A stretch of 64,000 bases of DNA from Fangia hongkongensis FSC776 = DSM 21703 (lineage in GTDB: Bacteria; Pseudomonadota; Gammaproteobacteria; Francisellales; Francisellaceae). The translations under genes and the position numbers were made by a program. Positions 1-10,217 of the stretch are shown here, in pieces. Where the stretch lies: the NCBI RefSeq assembly GCF_000379445.1, contig NZ_KB902270.1:1-64000 (forward strand), read 5' to 3'. Each line of letters begins with the position of its first letter. Position 1 is the first letter of the stretch. A model generated the notes under the pieces. The model searched no databases, was not told where the DNA came from, and saw nothing but the letters and a program-made list of their open reading frames with translations.

Positions 1-219
1 CTTTGTGACTTCTTTGCGTAGCTTTTTAAGCTCGCCTTCCATATTATCTGAGCCGCCTTCTTTACTTGGTGAGTAACGCTCAATCCAGGTATAAAAAGTA
101 CTTGGCTTCACGCCCAACTCTCTGGCTGTTTGTGCATAAGGTTGATCATTCTCTAAGGCTAAATCAACTGATGATTTCTTAAACTCTTCTGTGTATGTGT
201 CGTATGGTCGTTTGTTCAT
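1..219 (-). CDS. IS3-family transposase OrfA (5' part, cut by window edge)
   Basis: The first 73 residues of an OrfA-type transposase subunit are visible. They start MNKRPYDTYTEEFKKSSVDL and include ENDQPYAQTARELGVKPSTF with a following YTWIERY, the helix-turn-helix of the IS3/IS911 OrfA family, which binds the element's terminal repeats. The segment after it (GELKKLRKEVTK) begins the leucine-zipper region used for oligomerisation. In this family OrfA is usually fused to the DDE catalytic OrfB by a -1 frameshift; that part is to the left of the window. The ATG at 219 is the natural start, with AGGACTGTCC just upstream. Confidence 0.85.
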   Translation of the reverse strand, partial: MNKRPYDTYTEEFKKSSVDLALENDQPYAQTARELGVKPSTFYTWIERYSPSKEGGSDNMEGELKKLRKEVTK

Positions 220-282
220 TGGACAGTCCTAACTTTTTTAACAGGTTACTACGTAATTAGCTGTCCGTAAAAGTGTAACCAC
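1..282 (-). mobile_element. IS3-family insertion sequence, left-cut fragment
   Basis: The window opens inside an insertion sequence read on the minus strand. It holds the first 73 codons of an IS3-type OrfA and about 60 bases of non-coding end. The outer end is probably near 274-282, where the minus strand reads TGGTTACACTTTTACGGACA, a typical IS3-type terminal sequence. The opposite end and OrfB are outside the window, so neither the inverted repeat nor a target duplication can be confirmed, and the end position is approximate. Confidence 0.65.
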
Positions 283-371
283 TCCAATATCGCCATTCGA
301 AATTCATCATTTATCTGATAAAATAAGAATATATTTAATAAAAATAAAATAATTTATTTTAAGATACACCT

Positions 372-1202
372 ATGGGCGAATTAGTAAATTTAATAAATAA
401 AATAGACAACATTACCATGAACCGTGCGCAGCACATACAATTCGGGATTCAATCTTATCATGCACTATTAGGTGTAAATCTAAGAGGATTGACACATATT
501 CTGTATAAGCTTAAAAAGCTGCCATTAAGCCTACAGCATATAGATTTTATCAACAAAAAAATAAAGCTTATCCAAGGCATTCGTCTCCTTTCAACTTCAA
601 AATATCCAGCAAATGAAATTGAGTCATTTGAGCGTGAGGTGGCAAAACTTATTTTATCACGTCAGGAATTTAGGCAATTTGAAAATGAAACAAGTGGTTT
701 TTATGATAGCTCCTGCTTAGCTGATGTGGAAATAAGTGAATCACTTAATGGTGGATTTCATCAATTACCACCATCTTATACACATAAACTCATATCCTCA
801 AACACAAACAAGAATAATCTAAATATAAGCCATATAAAAAACAAGAAACCGTTGTATTTTGAAGAGAATGTAAAAACGCATGATGGTCCTATTAAGGTAA
901 AACTTATGGCCTCAATTGAGCTACATAAAGAGAGATTTTACAATGAACATCAAACCGCACTTCTAAGGGCAAGGCAACTTCATATCCATGAAAGCCGTTT
1001 ACCAGATGATGACCAGTGTCGCACCTATCGACAGTGGCTACTTATGGAAAGATATGAAACAAAACTAAAGGGCACAAAAGATACAAGCCTGATGATTGAA
1101 CATTACCATAATTTTATGAGCGCTTTAGCTTGCGATGTGTCCTGCAACATCAACGATTTAGCCTCTTTACTCAACGCGACAGAAGGAAACGCTATAACTT
1201 GA
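372..1202 (+). CDS. Hypothetical protein, 276 aa
   Basis: I do not recognise this protein. It has no signal peptide or membrane segment and is largely polar. The first 75 residues look helical and basic, with repeated leucine and lysine, and the last 100 are rich in His, Arg and Glu. There is no clear Shine-Dalgarno before the ATG at 372; an in-frame ATG at residue 16 is an alternative start. Its last 36 bases overlap, tail to tail, the end of the YcfL-like lipoprotein gene. It lies between an IS element and the rpoD operon, so it may be a transferred or strain-specific gene. The long uninterrupted frame is the main argument that it is real. Confidence 0.6.
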   Translation: MGELVNLINKIDNITMNRAQHIQFGIQSYHALLGVNLRGLTHILYKLKKLPLSLQHIDFINKKIKLIQGIRLLSTSKYPANEIESFEREVAKLILSRQEFRQFENETSGFYDSSCLADVEISESLNGGFHQLPPSYTHKLISSNTNKNNLNISHIKNKKPLYFEENVKTHDGPIKVKLMASIELHKERFYNEHQTALLRARQLHIHESRLPDDDQCRTYRQWLLMERYETKLKGTKDTSLMIEHYHNFMSALACDVSCNINDLASLLNATEGNAIT

Positions 1203-1565
1203 TGCTGTTGGCATTGGCGCTGTAAAGGTGAGCGTCTTTTGCAAATCACCATATATTTCAACCGGCGTCCAAGGTTGAGGTTGGCCAACAGCAACACCTT
1301 GCTTATCAAACCAATTCACTTGATATTGGAAATTCTGGTTGGATGACTTTTTATTCATCACCTGCACCTGTCCTTGAATATTTCCACCTGGCACAGTATG
1401 CGTTGCCGGCTGCATTGCTTTTAGCTGACCAAACCCAGAGCCAAAACTCTCAGATGAGCTTGCATTTGATGGCAGGGTAATACAACGACTGGCGCACCCT
1501 GATAACAGAAGCAACCCAGCTCCTACGCCTATATAAAGCAATGGCTTTAGTGGTTTTACATTCAT
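1167..1565 (-). CDS. YcfL-like lipoprotein (DUF1425)
   Basis: This is a small predicted outer-membrane lipoprotein. The N-terminus has a basic start, a hydrophobic stretch and a lipobox ending LLLLSGC, so the mature protein should begin at the Cys near residue 24. The rest matches the YcfL/DUF1425 pattern: a beta-rich domain with FQYQVNWFDKQG and then a proline/tryptophan turn (QPQPWTPVEIYG). In E. coli ycfL sits beside lpoB, but no lpoB is visible here. I chose the ATG at 1565 because AAGGAG lies 7 bases upstream; a GTG at 1571 is too close to it. It follows rpoD on the same strand after about 40 bases. Confidence 0.75.
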   Translation of the reverse strand: MNVKPLKPLLYIGVGAGLLLLSGCASRCITLPSNASSSESFGSGFGQLKAMQPATHTVPGGNIQGQVQVMNKKSSNQNFQYQVNWFDKQGVAVGQPQPWTPVEIYGDLQKTLTFTAPMPTASSYSVSFCRVE

Positions 1566-1605
1566 CTTCACTCTCCTTGATTACACACCAACACAAGTGC
1601 TTGTT

Positions 1606-3507
1606 TTATTGTTCGGATAGAAAGCTTTTTAATGTTTCTGAGCGAGATGGATGACGAAGCTTTCTCAATGCTTTTGCTTCAATCTGCCTGATACGCTCAC
1701 GCGTTACATCAAACTGCTTACCCACTTCTTCTAAAGTATGATCTGTATTCATTTCAATGCCAAAGCGCATTCTAAGAACCTTTGCCTCACGCTCAGTTAA
1801 TGTGCTTAGAATATCTTTTGTTACTTCTTTCAAACTCTCGCCAGTTGCACTATCCACAGGAGAGTCAGAGATTGAGTCTTCAATAAAGTCACCTAAGTTT
1901 GAATCTTCATCATCACCGATTGGTGTTTCCATTGAAATAGGCTCTTTGGCAATCTTCATAATCTTACGAATTTTATCCTCAGACATATCAATGTGCTCAC
2001 TCAACTCTTCAGGTGTGGCTTCTTTGCCTGTTTCTTGCAAAATCTGTCTGGAGATTCTGTTTAATTTATTAATCGTCTCAATCATATGCACAGGAATACG
2101 AATTGTTCTTGCCTGATCGGCAATCGAGCGCGTAATCGCTTGTCTAATCCACCAAGTTGCATAAGTAGAGAATTTATAACCACGGCGATATTCAAACTTA
2201 TCTACCGCTTTCATAAGGCCGATATTCCCTTCTTGAATCAAATCCAAAAACTGAAGCCCACGGTTTGTATATTTCTTTGCTATCGAAATAACGAGCCTTA
2301 AGTTTGCTTCAATCATTTCCTTTTTGGCTCTTCTGGCTTTGGCTTCCCCAACTGAGATGCGCTTACTTGCCTCTCTTAACTCATAGATAGACATATCCGC
2401 GCCATCTTCAATGATCGCAAGTTTAACTTGAATCTTCTTGACCTCATCTAGCACATTAACAAGATTAGGATACTTTGAAACACTTTTATCTAACCACAAA
2501 GAGTCTGTTTCATTACCTTGAAAGTGGTCAATAAAGTATTTTTTTGGCATTTTGCCTTTTTCAACGCACAAGCGCATTAATTTTCTATCATGAGCGCGAA
2601 TTTCAGACACAAGCCCTCGAATTGCATTAATTAAACGATTAAGCTGCGCACTAGTAAAACGAAGAGCCAAAAACTGAGAAGAGATGCTTTTTACTGTTTC
2701 CACATAGGCCTTTGTACCACCTTCTAAATCAAGTAGTTTATTAAAGCTCTCTTCTAGCTCTTTAAATTTAGCCAAAGCGACTTCTGGATCAGGCCCTGTA
2801 TCTTCAACTGTGTCAGAGACATTGTTAGAACCTGAATCATCATCAGAGCCTGCTTCATCATTTAGAGTCTCTTCAGGGTTATCAAGCATTGAGCCAACAT
2901 CTGTACCCGAGGCATCAACCTCATCTCCTTCATTAAATCCTGTAATTAAATCAGAAAACTTAATGAACTGATGTAAAGGAGTCTCATCTTTCAGCTCATC
3001 TTCCAGTGCATTGTGCTCTTCTCTGGCATTATCCAACAGCATTTGATAGCGACCGAGTAATGATTTAATTACAAATGGATAGCCTGATAATGCATCAAGT
3101 ACTTCTTTAGTGCCCTCTTCAATACGTTTAGCAATCTCAATTTCGCCAGAGCGTGTCAGAAGATCTACAGAGCCCATTTCCCGCATATACATACGCACAG
3201 GGTCAGTTGTCCGGCCAAAATCACCATCTGAAGAAAGTGCTTGCACCGCATCCTCATCAGCAGTGCCATCAGCTTGACCTTCTATCATTAGTAAATCTTC
3301 GGCATCAGGCGCAGATTCAAACACCTTAACCCCGACATCATTGATCATCTGAACGACTTCTTCAATACGCTCAGGATCTGTAATCTCATCTGGTAGATAA
3401 TCGTTCACATCGGAGTAAGTTAAATAACCTTGCTCTTTACCCAAAGAAAGTAATTCTTTAATTTTAGAAAGCTGTTGTTCTTTTATATTTATATTTTGAT
3501 CTGACAT
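1606..3507 (-). CDS. rpoD: RNA polymerase primary sigma factor RpoD (sigma-70)
   Basis: This is the housekeeping sigma factor that directs RNA polymerase to -35/-10 promoters. Region 1.1 covers about residues 1-80. Region 1.2 has [11 protein letters not shown] near 102-112. A long acidic non-conserved region follows, including a Ser/Asp-rich stretch around residues 205-235. Region 2 (about 395-475) contains [12 protein letters not shown] and the -10 helix [20 protein letters not shown]. Region 3 has the HMIETINKL segment, and region 4 ends with [20 protein letters not shown]. At 633 residues it is close to E. coli RpoD (613). The ATG at 3507 has GAGG four bases upstream. It is the last gene of the rpsU-yqeY-dnaG-rpoD series. 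The 201-base gap before it may hold its own promoter, but I see no convincing one. Confidence 0.98.
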   Translation of the reverse strand: MSDQNINIKEQQLSKIKELLSLGKEQGYLTYSDVNDYLPDEITDPERIEEVVQMINDVGVKVFESAPDAEDLLMIEGQADGTADEDAVQALSSDGDFGRTTDPVRMYMREMGSVDLLTRSGEIEIAKRIEEGTKEVLDALSGYPFVIKSLLGRYQMLLDNAREEHNALEDELKDETPLHQFIKFSDLITGFNEGDEVDASGTDVGSMLDNPEETLNDEAGSDDDSGSNNVSDTVEDTGPDPEVALAKFKELEESFNKLLDLEGGTKAYVETVKSISSQFLALRFTSAQLNRLINAIRGLVSEIRAHDRKLMRLCVEKGKMPKKYFIDHFQGNETDSLWLDKSVSKYPNLVNVLDEVKKIQVKLAIIEDGADMSIYELREASKRISVGEAKARRAKKEMIEANLRLVISIAKKYTNRGLQFLDLIQEGNIGLMKAVDKFEYRRGYKFSTYATWWIRQAITRSIADQARTIRIPVHMIETINKLNRISRQILQETGKEATPEELSEHIDMSEDKIRKIMKIAKEPISMETPIGDDEDSNLGDFIEDSISDSPVDSATGESLKEVTKDILSTLTEREAKVLRMRFGIEMNTDHTLEEVGKQFDVTRERIRQIEAKALRKLRHPSRSETLKSFLSEQ

Positions 3508-3708
3508 GAAGCCTCACATTCTTATTTTTTTACGCCTCTTATGGACATAATATTTTTTTGCTGCATATGCAAATAACAACCTTAAAGGTACAAACGTATC
3601 TGTAAACTTTTTGATATCACAGACACTCTATGTTAACCTCTTTAAAGTGGCGTTATCTTATTTGTTTTTCAAGAAAATATACCTACTTTTTTATGCTTAC
3701 TAGTGTAG

Positions 3709-5493
3709 TTACGTTTTCTCTTTTTTGTGCAGTAATTTCTGCAACTTATGTCTTTCAGCTTCTGTTAAAATAGTGCGTTTCGATTTACTTATAAGCAGCT
3801 CTAGTTCACTTTGGCTTGCCTCTTTAGTCACTTTATCTAACATGGCGATCAACTCATCAATCAGCAATTTCTCATCAAGTTCCACAGGTAACTGCATAAG
3901 CTGATAAAAATATTGCCTAAACTTCTCATACTTTTCAGTCAATATCTGCACAAGCATGGCTGAAGTCAGCCCAATATTCTGCCTGATTATATTCAATGCA
4001 TCAAGTAAAATAATATGCTGTTCTGTTTTGCATGCAAATAGTACTGTATTATTTCTCTGCACAACCTCATCAATACCCTTTGGCATCATTAAGATATAAG
4101 CCAGCGCCTTTTCGACTACCGTGAGATGGTTAATATCAAGTTTCTGCCACCTAACAATATTACTAGGCTCACTCTTTTGGGAATTGTTTGTATGTTTTAA
4201 AAACGCATCCAGTTGCGCAAAGGACATCCCAAGCTTTTGCGCCAAGGTGTTTTTGATACTTTCAAGGTAGGCATTATCTTTTATGCCGGTTAATATTTCT
4301 TTTGCTTTAGATAATATTTTTGCCACATCATCAGCAGAGTCAATATCTTTGTCTTTTGTGATAAAGTAACTAAAAAACTCTGAGGTACTGAGCGCGCTAT
4401 CACACAATGCTTCAAATGCTGCCCGTGAATGTTTGCGCACATAACTATCTGGATCTTCACTCTCTGGAAGTAATAAAAATCGTGCCTCTTTTGTATCACT
4501 TAAAAGCGGCATAATAATTTGAAAGGCTCTAAGCGCTGCACTTTGTCCTGCTTTATCACCATCAAAGCATAAAATGATACGGTCAACTTCACGAAACAGT
4601 ACTTTCGCATGATCCTCTGTAAAAGCAGTTCCGAGTGTTGCCACTGCATGATAGCAGCCAGCTTCATACAGACCAACCACATCCATATAACCCTCAACGA
4701 CTATAATTCTAGTGGGTTTTTCTCTTTGCTTTAGCTGATATAAGCCATAAAGCTCTTGAGATTTATGGAAAACAGGTGTTTCAGGTGAGTTCAGGTACTT
4801 CGGCTGTGATTTATCAGAGCTAATGATTCGCCCACCAAAGCCAACAATTTGCCCGCGTCTATTATAAATAGGGAAAGTTAGTCGTCCACGAAAGCGATCA
4901 TATATCCTTGATTGCTCATTTTGAATCACCACTCCAACTGCAGATAAGACTTTGTCTGAAAATTTTTGAGAAAGAACATCATAAAGCCCTTGCCATAACT
5001 CAGGCGCATAACCTATTTGAAAGTATTTAGCTGTTTGCCCGCTAATTTCTCTACCTTTAATATACTCGATCACATCTTTGGCATTCTCGGCATATTTCAA
5101 TTGCCATCTAAAATATTTATTCGCAGCATCTAATGCTTGGTAGCATTGAGTAATGTCAATCTCTTGGTCACGGTCTTTTGTCACATCCGATTTTTCATAG
5201 GGAACAGTCATCCCCTTTAAATTAGCAAGCTCTTCAATTGCCTCAATAAAGCTCATATGCTCATGTTCAGATAAAAAAGTAACCACATCACCTGTTGCAT
5301 GACAACCAAAGCAATGATAAATCTGCTTATCTGGACTGACTGAAAATGACGGTGTTTTTTCATGATGAAACGGACAGCACGCCATATAGTTTTTCCCGGT
5401 TTTCTTTAATTTAATAAAACGGGAAACAACCTCGACAATATCCGTTGAAGAAATAAGCTCTCTGATAAACTCGTTCGGCACTTTGCCTTTCAT
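3709..5493 (-). CDS. dnaG: DNA primase DnaG
   Basis: DnaG makes RNA primers for the lagging strand at the replication fork. The N-terminal CHC2 zinc site is visible as C40, H43, C61 and C64 (CCPFHHEKTPSF, then HCFGCHATGD). The catalytic TOPRIM core lies around residues 260-340, with VVEGYMDVVGLYEAG carrying the conserved Glu and then RIILCFDGDKAGQSAA with the Asp pair. The remaining C-terminal part should be the DnaB helicase-binding domain. Its length of 594 is normal (E. coli 581). It starts 7 bases after the yqeY stop, so the two are translated from one transcript. The Shine-Dalgarno before its ATG is weak, which suggests translational coupling. Confidence 0.97.
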   Translation of the reverse strand: MKGKVPNEFIRELISSTDIVEVVSRFIKLKKTGKNYMACCPFHHEKTPSFSVSPDKQIYHCFGCHATGDVVTFLSEHEHMSFIEAIEELANLKGMTVPYEKSDVTKDRDQEIDITQCYQALDAANKYFRWQLKYAENAKDVIEYIKGREISGQTAKYFQIGYAPELWQGLYDVLSQKFSDKVLSAVGVVIQNEQSRIYDRFRGRLTFPIYNRRGQIVGFGGRIISSDKSQPKYLNSPETPVFHKSQELYGLYQLKQREKPTRIIVVEGYMDVVGLYEAGCYHAVATLGTAFTEDHAKVLFREVDRIILCFDGDKAGQSAALRAFQIIMPLLSDTKEARFLLLPESEDPDSYVRKHSRAAFEALCDSALSTSEFFSYFITKDKDIDSADDVAKILSKAKEILTGIKDNAYLESIKNTLAQKLGMSFAQLDAFLKHTNNSQKSEPSNIVRWQKLDINHLTVVEKALAYILMMPKGIDEVVQRNNTVLFACKTEQHIILLDALNIIRQNIGLTSAMLVQILTEKYEKFRQYFYQLMQLPVELDEKLLIDELIAMLDKVTKEASQSELELLISKSKRTILTEAERHKLQKLLHKKEKT

Positions 5494-5500
5494 TTATACA

Positions 5501-5947
5501 CTACGAGAGTTGTGACTTTATAATAGAGCCAACTTTACCCATGTCCGCACGGCCATGTAGCTCAGCCTTAATCTTGCCCATTATTTTACCCATATCTTTC
5601 ATGGAAGAAGCACCTTCTTCCATAATCGCTTTTTGAATAATATTAATCACTTCATCCTCAGAAAGAGGCTTAGGAAGATAACTTTGTAAGACTTCAATTT
5701 CATCAATTTCTTTTTGTGCTAACTCTTCACGAGCCGCACGTTTAAATTGCTCAACTGAATCTTTACGCTGTTTGATCATTTTGCTAATGATACTGATTGC
5801 TTCATCATCACTGATTGTGATTTTATCATCAATCTCTTTTTGCTTGAACGCAGCCAACGCCATCCTAATGGTTGCAAGTCTCACCTTATCTTTGTTTTTC
5901 ATAGAGGTTTTCATATCTGCCACTAAACGCATGTTTATCTCAGACAT
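5501..5947 (-). CDS. yqeY: GatB/YqeY domain protein
   Basis: This is a stand-alone YqeY protein of 148 residues with the two-part all-helical fold. The N-terminal part includes KDKVRLATIRMALAAFKQKEID and the C-terminal part the KDMGKIMGKIKAELHGRADM segment typical of the family. The related tail of GatB binds tRNA in the amidotransferase, but the free form has no firmly established function. In many proteobacteria it sits between rpsU and dnaG, as here: 22 bases after rpsU and 7 before dnaG. The conserved placement supports the call and an association with translation or replication start-up. Confidence 0.93.
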   Translation of the reverse strand: MSEINMRLVADMKTSMKNKDKVRLATIRMALAAFKQKEIDDKITISDDEAISIISKMIKQRKDSVEQFKRAAREELAQKEIDEIEVLQSYLPKPLSEDEVINIIQKAIMEEGASSMKDMGKIMGKIKAELHGRADMGKVGSIIKSQLS

Positions 5948-5969
5948 CGACTTGTTTCCTATTAGTTAA

Positions 5970-6182
5970 TTAACGACGCTTTGCGCCTGGCGTTGATCTC
6001 ATTGCTTGCTTTGCGGCACGTTTAACGGCTGCAGCTTTCTTACGCTTACGTTCCCAAGTTGGTTTTTCATAGAATTCTCTACGACGCAACTCAGATACGA
6101 TTCCCGCTTTTTCACATGTACGTTTAAAACGACGTAGTGCAATATCAAATGGTTCCGTTTCTCTAACGCGAACTGCTGGCAT
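5970..6182 (-). CDS. rpsU: 30S ribosomal protein bS21
   Basis: bS21 is a small basic protein near the anti-Shine-Dalgarno end of 16S rRNA that helps 30S subunits bind mRNA. The conserved block [16 protein letters not shown] with the following [20 protein letters not shown] is intact, and the length of 70 matches the family (71 in E. coli). The tail ([14 protein letters not shown]) differs from the enterobacterial one. It is the first gene of the macromolecular synthesis operon. The ATG at 6182 is preceded by GAGGTG, and the promoter at 6277-6305 lies about 95 bases upstream. Confidence 0.97.
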   Translation of the reverse strand: MPAVRVRETEPFDIALRRFKRTCEKAGIVSELRRREFYEKPTWERKRKKAAAVKRAAKQAMRSTPGAKRR

Positions 6183-6276
6183 ACTTTCTCACCTCACTTA
6201 AAATGCCAAGTTTATCAATCTATATCCATCGTATATGTCTTAGTATTTAAAGCACAAACGACAGAATTGATGCTCG

Positions 6277-6305
6277 ATTCTAGCGACTTTACATGCAAAA
6301 ATCAA
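6277..6305 (-). promoter_or_regulatory. Sigma-70 promoter of the rpsU-yqeY-dnaG-rpoD operon
   Basis: On the minus strand TTGATT (6305-6300) is followed after exactly 17 bases by TAGAAT (6282-6277). Both boxes are close to consensus and the spacing is ideal. Transcription should start near 6270, leaving a leader of about 88 bases before rpsU. Predicted by eye. Confidence 0.7.
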
Positions 6306-6379
6306 ACTGATTTTCTATTTATTCGCTTGAAAGTAACTTTAAGTATAGATAATTTATATAAAATCATCAAAATAAGCGG

Positions 6380-7444
6380 CTACTTCACTCGAGGATCTAA
6401 CTTACCTGATTGATATTCTAAGTACATTGCTTCTAATGAGACTGGCTTGATCTTACTTGCCATTCCAGCTGAACCAAATGCCTCATAACGAGCCTGACAA
6501 ACCTCACTCATAGCTTCTTTTGCAACTTTATTATATTGACGCGGATCAAATGCCGCTGGGTTTTCAACCATAAAGCGGCGGATAGCGCCTGTTGCTGCCA
6601 TACGTAAATCAGTATCAATATTAACCTTACGCACGCCGTATTTGATCGCCTCAACAATCTCCTCAACAGGAACTCCGTAGGTTTCACCCATTTGTCCACC
6701 ATGCTCATTAATAATCTTCAACCAATCTTGAGGAACAGAAGATGAACCATGCATAACCAAATGTGTATCTGGGATACGTGCATGAATCTCTTTAATACGT
6801 GAAATTGCCAGAATATCACCTGTTGGTGGCTTGGTAAATTTATAAGCGCCATGGCTTGTTCCAATAGCAATAGCCAAAGCATCAACCTTAGTTGATTTGA
6901 CAAAATCAGCGGCTTCCTCAGGATCAGTTAATAATTGATCATGCGATAAAATACCCTCAGCACCAACACCATCTTCTTCCCCTGCTTGCCCTGTTTCTAA
7001 AGATCCAAGACAACCAAGCTCACCTTCAACAGAAACACCACAAGCATGTGCCATTTCTACTGTGCGCCTAGTGACATCAACATTGTATTGATAATCAGCA
7101 GGCGTTTTACCATCTGCTTTTAAAGAGCCATCCATCATCACCGATGAAAAGCCTAATTGAATAGAGCGTTGGCATACATCTGGAGAAGTGCCATGATCTT
7201 GATGCATACAAACAGGAAGATGTGGATATTCCTCAATTGCCGCCAATACAAGGTGGCGAATAAACGGTGCACCTGCATATTTTCTTGCCCCCGCTGAAGC
7301 TTGCAAAATAACAGGTGAGTTCACTCTGTCAGCTGCTTCCATTACAGCACGGATTTGTTCCAAATTATTCACATTATACGCAGGAATACCATATCCATTC
7401 TCTGCTGCATGATCTAAAAGTTGTCTTAACGATACTAATGCCAT
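6380..7444 (-). CDS. fba: Class II fructose-bisphosphate aldolase
   Basis: This is a zinc-dependent aldolase that splits fructose 1,6-bisphosphate into DHAP and glyceraldehyde 3-phosphate, and runs in reverse in gluconeogenesis. The start [19 protein letters not shown] and the metal/catalytic segment [12 protein letters not shown] are hallmarks of class II. A second zinc ligand is in the [10 protein letters not shown] block, and the phosphate-binding end [11 protein letters not shown] is present. The 354-residue length and the [16 protein letters not shown] loop fit the CbbA/Fda-like (class IIB) branch. It ends the tkt-gapA-pgk-pyk-fba series and starts 15 bases after the pyk stop, so it is almost surely co-transcribed with pgk and pyk. 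Confidence 0.96.
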   Translation of the reverse strand: MALVSLRQLLDHAAENGYGIPAYNVNNLEQIRAVMEAADRVNSPVILQASAGARKYAGAPFIRHLVLAAIEEYPHLPVCMHQDHGTSPDVCQRSIQLGFSSVMMDGSLKADGKTPADYQYNVDVTRRTVEMAHACGVSVEGELGCLGSLETGQAGEEDGVGAEGILSHDQLLTDPEEAADFVKSTKVDALAIAIGTSHGAYKFTKPPTGDILAISRIKEIHARIPDTHLVMHGSSSVPQDWLKIINEHGGQMGETYGVPVEEIVEAIKYGVRKVNIDTDLRMAATGAIRRFMVENPAAFDPRQYNKVAKEAMSEVCQARYEAFGSAGMASKIKPVSLEAMYLEYQSGKLDPRVK

Positions 7445-7459
7445 TATTCTATTCCTCTT

Positions 7460-8893
7460 TTATACTACATTTCCAGCTTGAATTACTTTGATTTTATTCG
7501 TTCCACCATGAACACCCATATGGTCTCCACTGGTTAAAATCATCCAATCACCCCCTTTGACAACACCACGTTTTTCAAGCTCTAAAGATGCCTCTCTGTT
7601 AACATAAAAACGTGCCATGCGTGTTGAATCAAACTCAATTGGAACAACACCGCGATAAAGCGTCATTCTACCAAGGGTTGGCTTATTGCGTGATAACGCA
7701 TAAATAGGCAAACGTGTATTAATCCTTGACATCCAAAGCGCAGTTGAGCCAGATTCAGTCAATGAAATAATGGCTTTTGCTTTCACATGGTTTGCCAAAT
7801 ATACCGCAGCATTTGCAACAGCTTCATCAATACGCTCATCATTATTAATAATGTTGCCTTTTGAAACAATATCAACAAGATCATTATTCTCAGCAGCTTC
7901 ACATACACGATTCATAACCGCCACTGTTTCCACTGGATATTCCCCAGCGGCTGATTCAGCTGAAAGCATCACAGTATCGGTTCCATCCAACACAGCATTT
8001 GCCACATCAGATACTTCCGCTCGCGTTGGCGTTGAATTGGTAATCATCGATTCCATCATCTGAGTTGCAGTAATCACAACTTTGTCCATTTGACGTGCAC
8101 GACGAATAATCATTTTTTGCACTGCTGGAACGTTTTCATCACCAATTTCAACAGCAAGATCGCCACGTGCAACCATCACCGCATCCGAGGCTTTAATAAT
8201 CTCTTCAATATTATCAACTGCTTCAGTTCGCTCCACCTTTGAAACAATGCCTGCATTGCTGCCACTTTCTTTTAAAAGCTTTCGTGCATATTCAAGGTCT
8301 TTTCCATCACGCGGGAAGGATACAGCAACATAATCCACATCTAATGCAGCAGCGGTTTTAATATCCTCTTTATCTTTATCTGTCAACGCAGGCGCAGTCA
8401 AACCACCGCCCTTTTTATTGATTCCCTTATTATTAGAAAGCTTTCCACCAACAGACACTTTGCAGTGCACTTTATTCCCAGATACTTTATCAACTTTCAA
8501 AATAACCTTACCGTCATCCAATAAGAGAATATCTCCCTTTGAGACATCTTGAGGTAGTGCTTTATAGTCAATACCAACTGACTTCTCATCGCCCTCTTCA
8601 TTCTTCATATCCGCATCAAGAATAAAATCAGCGCCTTTTTTTAGCTCTACACTTTTATTTTTGAATTTGGCAACACGAATTTTAGGACCCTGCAAATCAG
8701 CCAAGATACCAATATGCACACCTTGCTCTTTAGCCACTTCGCGAATCAACTGAACACGTTTTCTATGATCATCCGCCGTGCCGTGAGAGAAATTGCACCT
8801 AACAGCATTTAAGCCTGCTTTCACCATCTTTGTTAACACATCTTTTGATTCACTAGCAGGACCAATGGTTGCAAGTATTTTTGTTCTTCTCAT
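7460..8893 (-). CDS. pyk: Pyruvate kinase
   Basis: Pyruvate kinase converts phosphoenolpyruvate and ADP into pyruvate and ATP. The N-terminus RRTKILATIGPASES, the substrate segment AVRCNFSHGT, the lysine region GIVSKVERTEAVDNIEEI and the metal site MVARGDLAVEIG are all present. The C-terminal allosteric domain follows, giving 477 residues. I chose the ATG at 8893: AAGGA lies about 9 bases upstream, and the upstream in-frame extension falls inside pgk. It begins 4 bases after the pgk stop. The small B domain between the barrel segments has many lysines and glycines (KGINKKGGG). Confidence 0.96.
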   Translation of the reverse strand: MRRTKILATIGPASESKDVLTKMVKAGLNAVRCNFSHGTADDHRKRVQLIREVAKEQGVHIGILADLQGPKIRVAKFKNKSVELKKGADFILDADMKNEEGDEKSVGIDYKALPQDVSKGDILLLDDGKVILKVDKVSGNKVHCKVSVGGKLSNNKGINKKGGGLTAPALTDKDKEDIKTAAALDVDYVAVSFPRDGKDLEYARKLLKESGSNAGIVSKVERTEAVDNIEEIIKASDAVMVARGDLAVEIGDENVPAVQKMIIRRARQMDKVVITATQMMESMITNSTPTRAEVSDVANAVLDGTDTVMLSAESAAGEYPVETVAVMNRVCEAAENNDLVDIVSKGNIINNDERIDEAVANAAVYLANHVKAKAIISLTESGSTALWMSRINTRLPIYALSRNKPTLGRMTLYRGVVPIEFDSTRMARFYVNREASLELEKRGVVKGGDWMILTSGDHMGVHGGTNKIKVIQAGNVV

Positions 8894-8897
8894 TAAC

Positions 8898-10082
8898 TTA
8901 ATCCTTATTTGCTCTTTGGCATAAGATTTCAACACCAGGCAATGTTTTACCTTCAATAAACTCTAAAAAGGCACCGCCTGCTGTTGAGATATATGACACT
9001 TTATCTTTAATTCCAAATTGCTCGATGGCTGCAATTGTATCACCACCACCTGCAACTGAGAATGCATCTGAATCAGCAATTGCTTTGGCAATTGCTTTGG
9101 TGCCATCACTGAACTCAGGGAACTCAAATACACCAACTGGACCATTCCATAAAATCGTTTTTGCTTGTGCAATTTTTGCTGCTAATAACTTTTCAGTTTC
9201 AGGACCAATATCTAAGATCATTTCATTGGGCTCTACCGCATGAATATCTTTGATTGTCGCTTTTGCTTTTTCATCAAATGCTGCTGCAACACGCACATCA
9301 ACAGGTAAAGGAATCTCAGCACCCTTTTCCTTTGCTTTTTGCATTAACTCGCGCGCTTTATCAACTAAGTCGGCTTCCATTAACGAGCCACCAACATTAA
9401 ACCCAGCTGCAACCAAAAAGGTGTTGGCAATACCGCCTCCGACAATCAACTGATCAACCTGATCAATTAGATTTTCCAATACGGTTAACTTCGTGGAAAC
9501 CTTAGAACCCCCAACAATTGCTAAAAGGGGTTTTTTAGGTGCTTTTATCGCCGCAGATAATGCATTTAGCTCATCTGTTAACAAGAGCCCTGCACAAGCA
9601 ACTGGCGCATATTTTGCAACACCATAAGTTGATGCCTGCGCACGATGAGAGGTAGCAAACGCATCCATCACAAAAACATCACAAAGTGCAGCTAATTTCT
9701 GAGAAAGTCCTTCATCTGATTTTTTTTCACCAACATTAAAACGAACATTCTCACACAAAACAACCTCACCTGAAGCAACATCTATACCCTGCTCTAAATA
9801 GTCTTTCTCTAGTCGAACCGGCATATTTAAACGTTTACTTAAATAATTAGCAACAGGCAAAAGTGAAGCTTCATCGGCATACTTTCCTTCTTCAGGACGC
9901 CCAAGGTGAGAGGCAAGAATAACACCCGCACCTTGATCTAACGCATATTGAATTGTTTTAAGTGCAGCCTCAATTCTTACTGAACTTGTGACTTTCCCAG
10001 CTTTAACTGGGACATTAAAATCAACTCGGATAAGCGCTTTTTTCCCTTTAAGCGGGACATCACGAATGGATAAAAACTTCAT
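8898..10082 (-). CDS. pgk: Phosphoglycerate kinase
   Basis: This enzyme transfers phosphate between 1,3-bisphosphoglycerate and ADP, the first ATP-yielding step of glycolysis. The N-terminal domain shows [11 protein letters not shown] and [11 protein letters not shown], which bind 3-phosphoglycerate. The hinge and nucleotide domain show [26 protein letters not shown] and the [15 protein letters not shown] loop. Its length of 394 is standard. It opens the pgk-pyk-fba transcription unit: the 135 bases upstream contain the gapA terminator, so it may have its own promoter or be reached by read-through from gapA. Confidence 0.97.
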   Translation of the reverse strand: MKFLSIRDVPLKGKKALIRVDFNVPVKAGKVTSSVRIEAALKTIQYALDQGAGVILASHLGRPEEGKYADEASLLPVANYLSKRLNMPVRLEKDYLEQGIDVASGEVVLCENVRFNVGEKKSDEGLSQKLAALCDVFVMDAFATSHRAQASTYGVAKYAPVACAGLLLTDELNALSAAIKAPKKPLLAIVGGSKVSTKLTVLENLIDQVDQLIVGGGIANTFLVAAGFNVGGSLMEADLVDKARELMQKAKEKGAEIPLPVDVRVAAAFDEKAKATIKDIHAVEPNEMILDIGPETEKLLAAKIAQAKTILWNGPVGVFEFPEFSDGTKAIAKAIADSDAFSVAGGGDTIAAIEQFGIKDKVSYISTAGGAFLEFIEGKTLPGVEILCQRANKD

Positions 10083-10173
10083 TACATTCCCTTAATTTTT
10101 ACTTTGTTTTATTTAATATGATCATACATATCAACCATAAGTCTTTGTGTATCTACTTACATCTGACTTAATT

Positions 10174-10201
10174 GAGAAAAAAGGCGCTTTAAAGCGCCTT
10201 T
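10174..10201 (-). terminator. Rho-independent terminator after gapA
   Basis: A perfect 20-base palindrome (AAGGCGCTTTAAAGCGCCTT, 10181-10200) lies 18 bases past the gapA stop. On the minus strand it is followed by a run of six T. It would end or attenuate the tkt-gapA message before pgk. Confidence 0.75.
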
Positions 10202-10217
10202 AGGAAGTTACTCTTTT

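Noticed and set aside
3508-3708. A heat-shock promoter for rpoD
   Set aside because: A TTGAAA and a TTGCAT/TATGTC pair can be picked out on the minus strand, but the matches to consensus are too weak to report.
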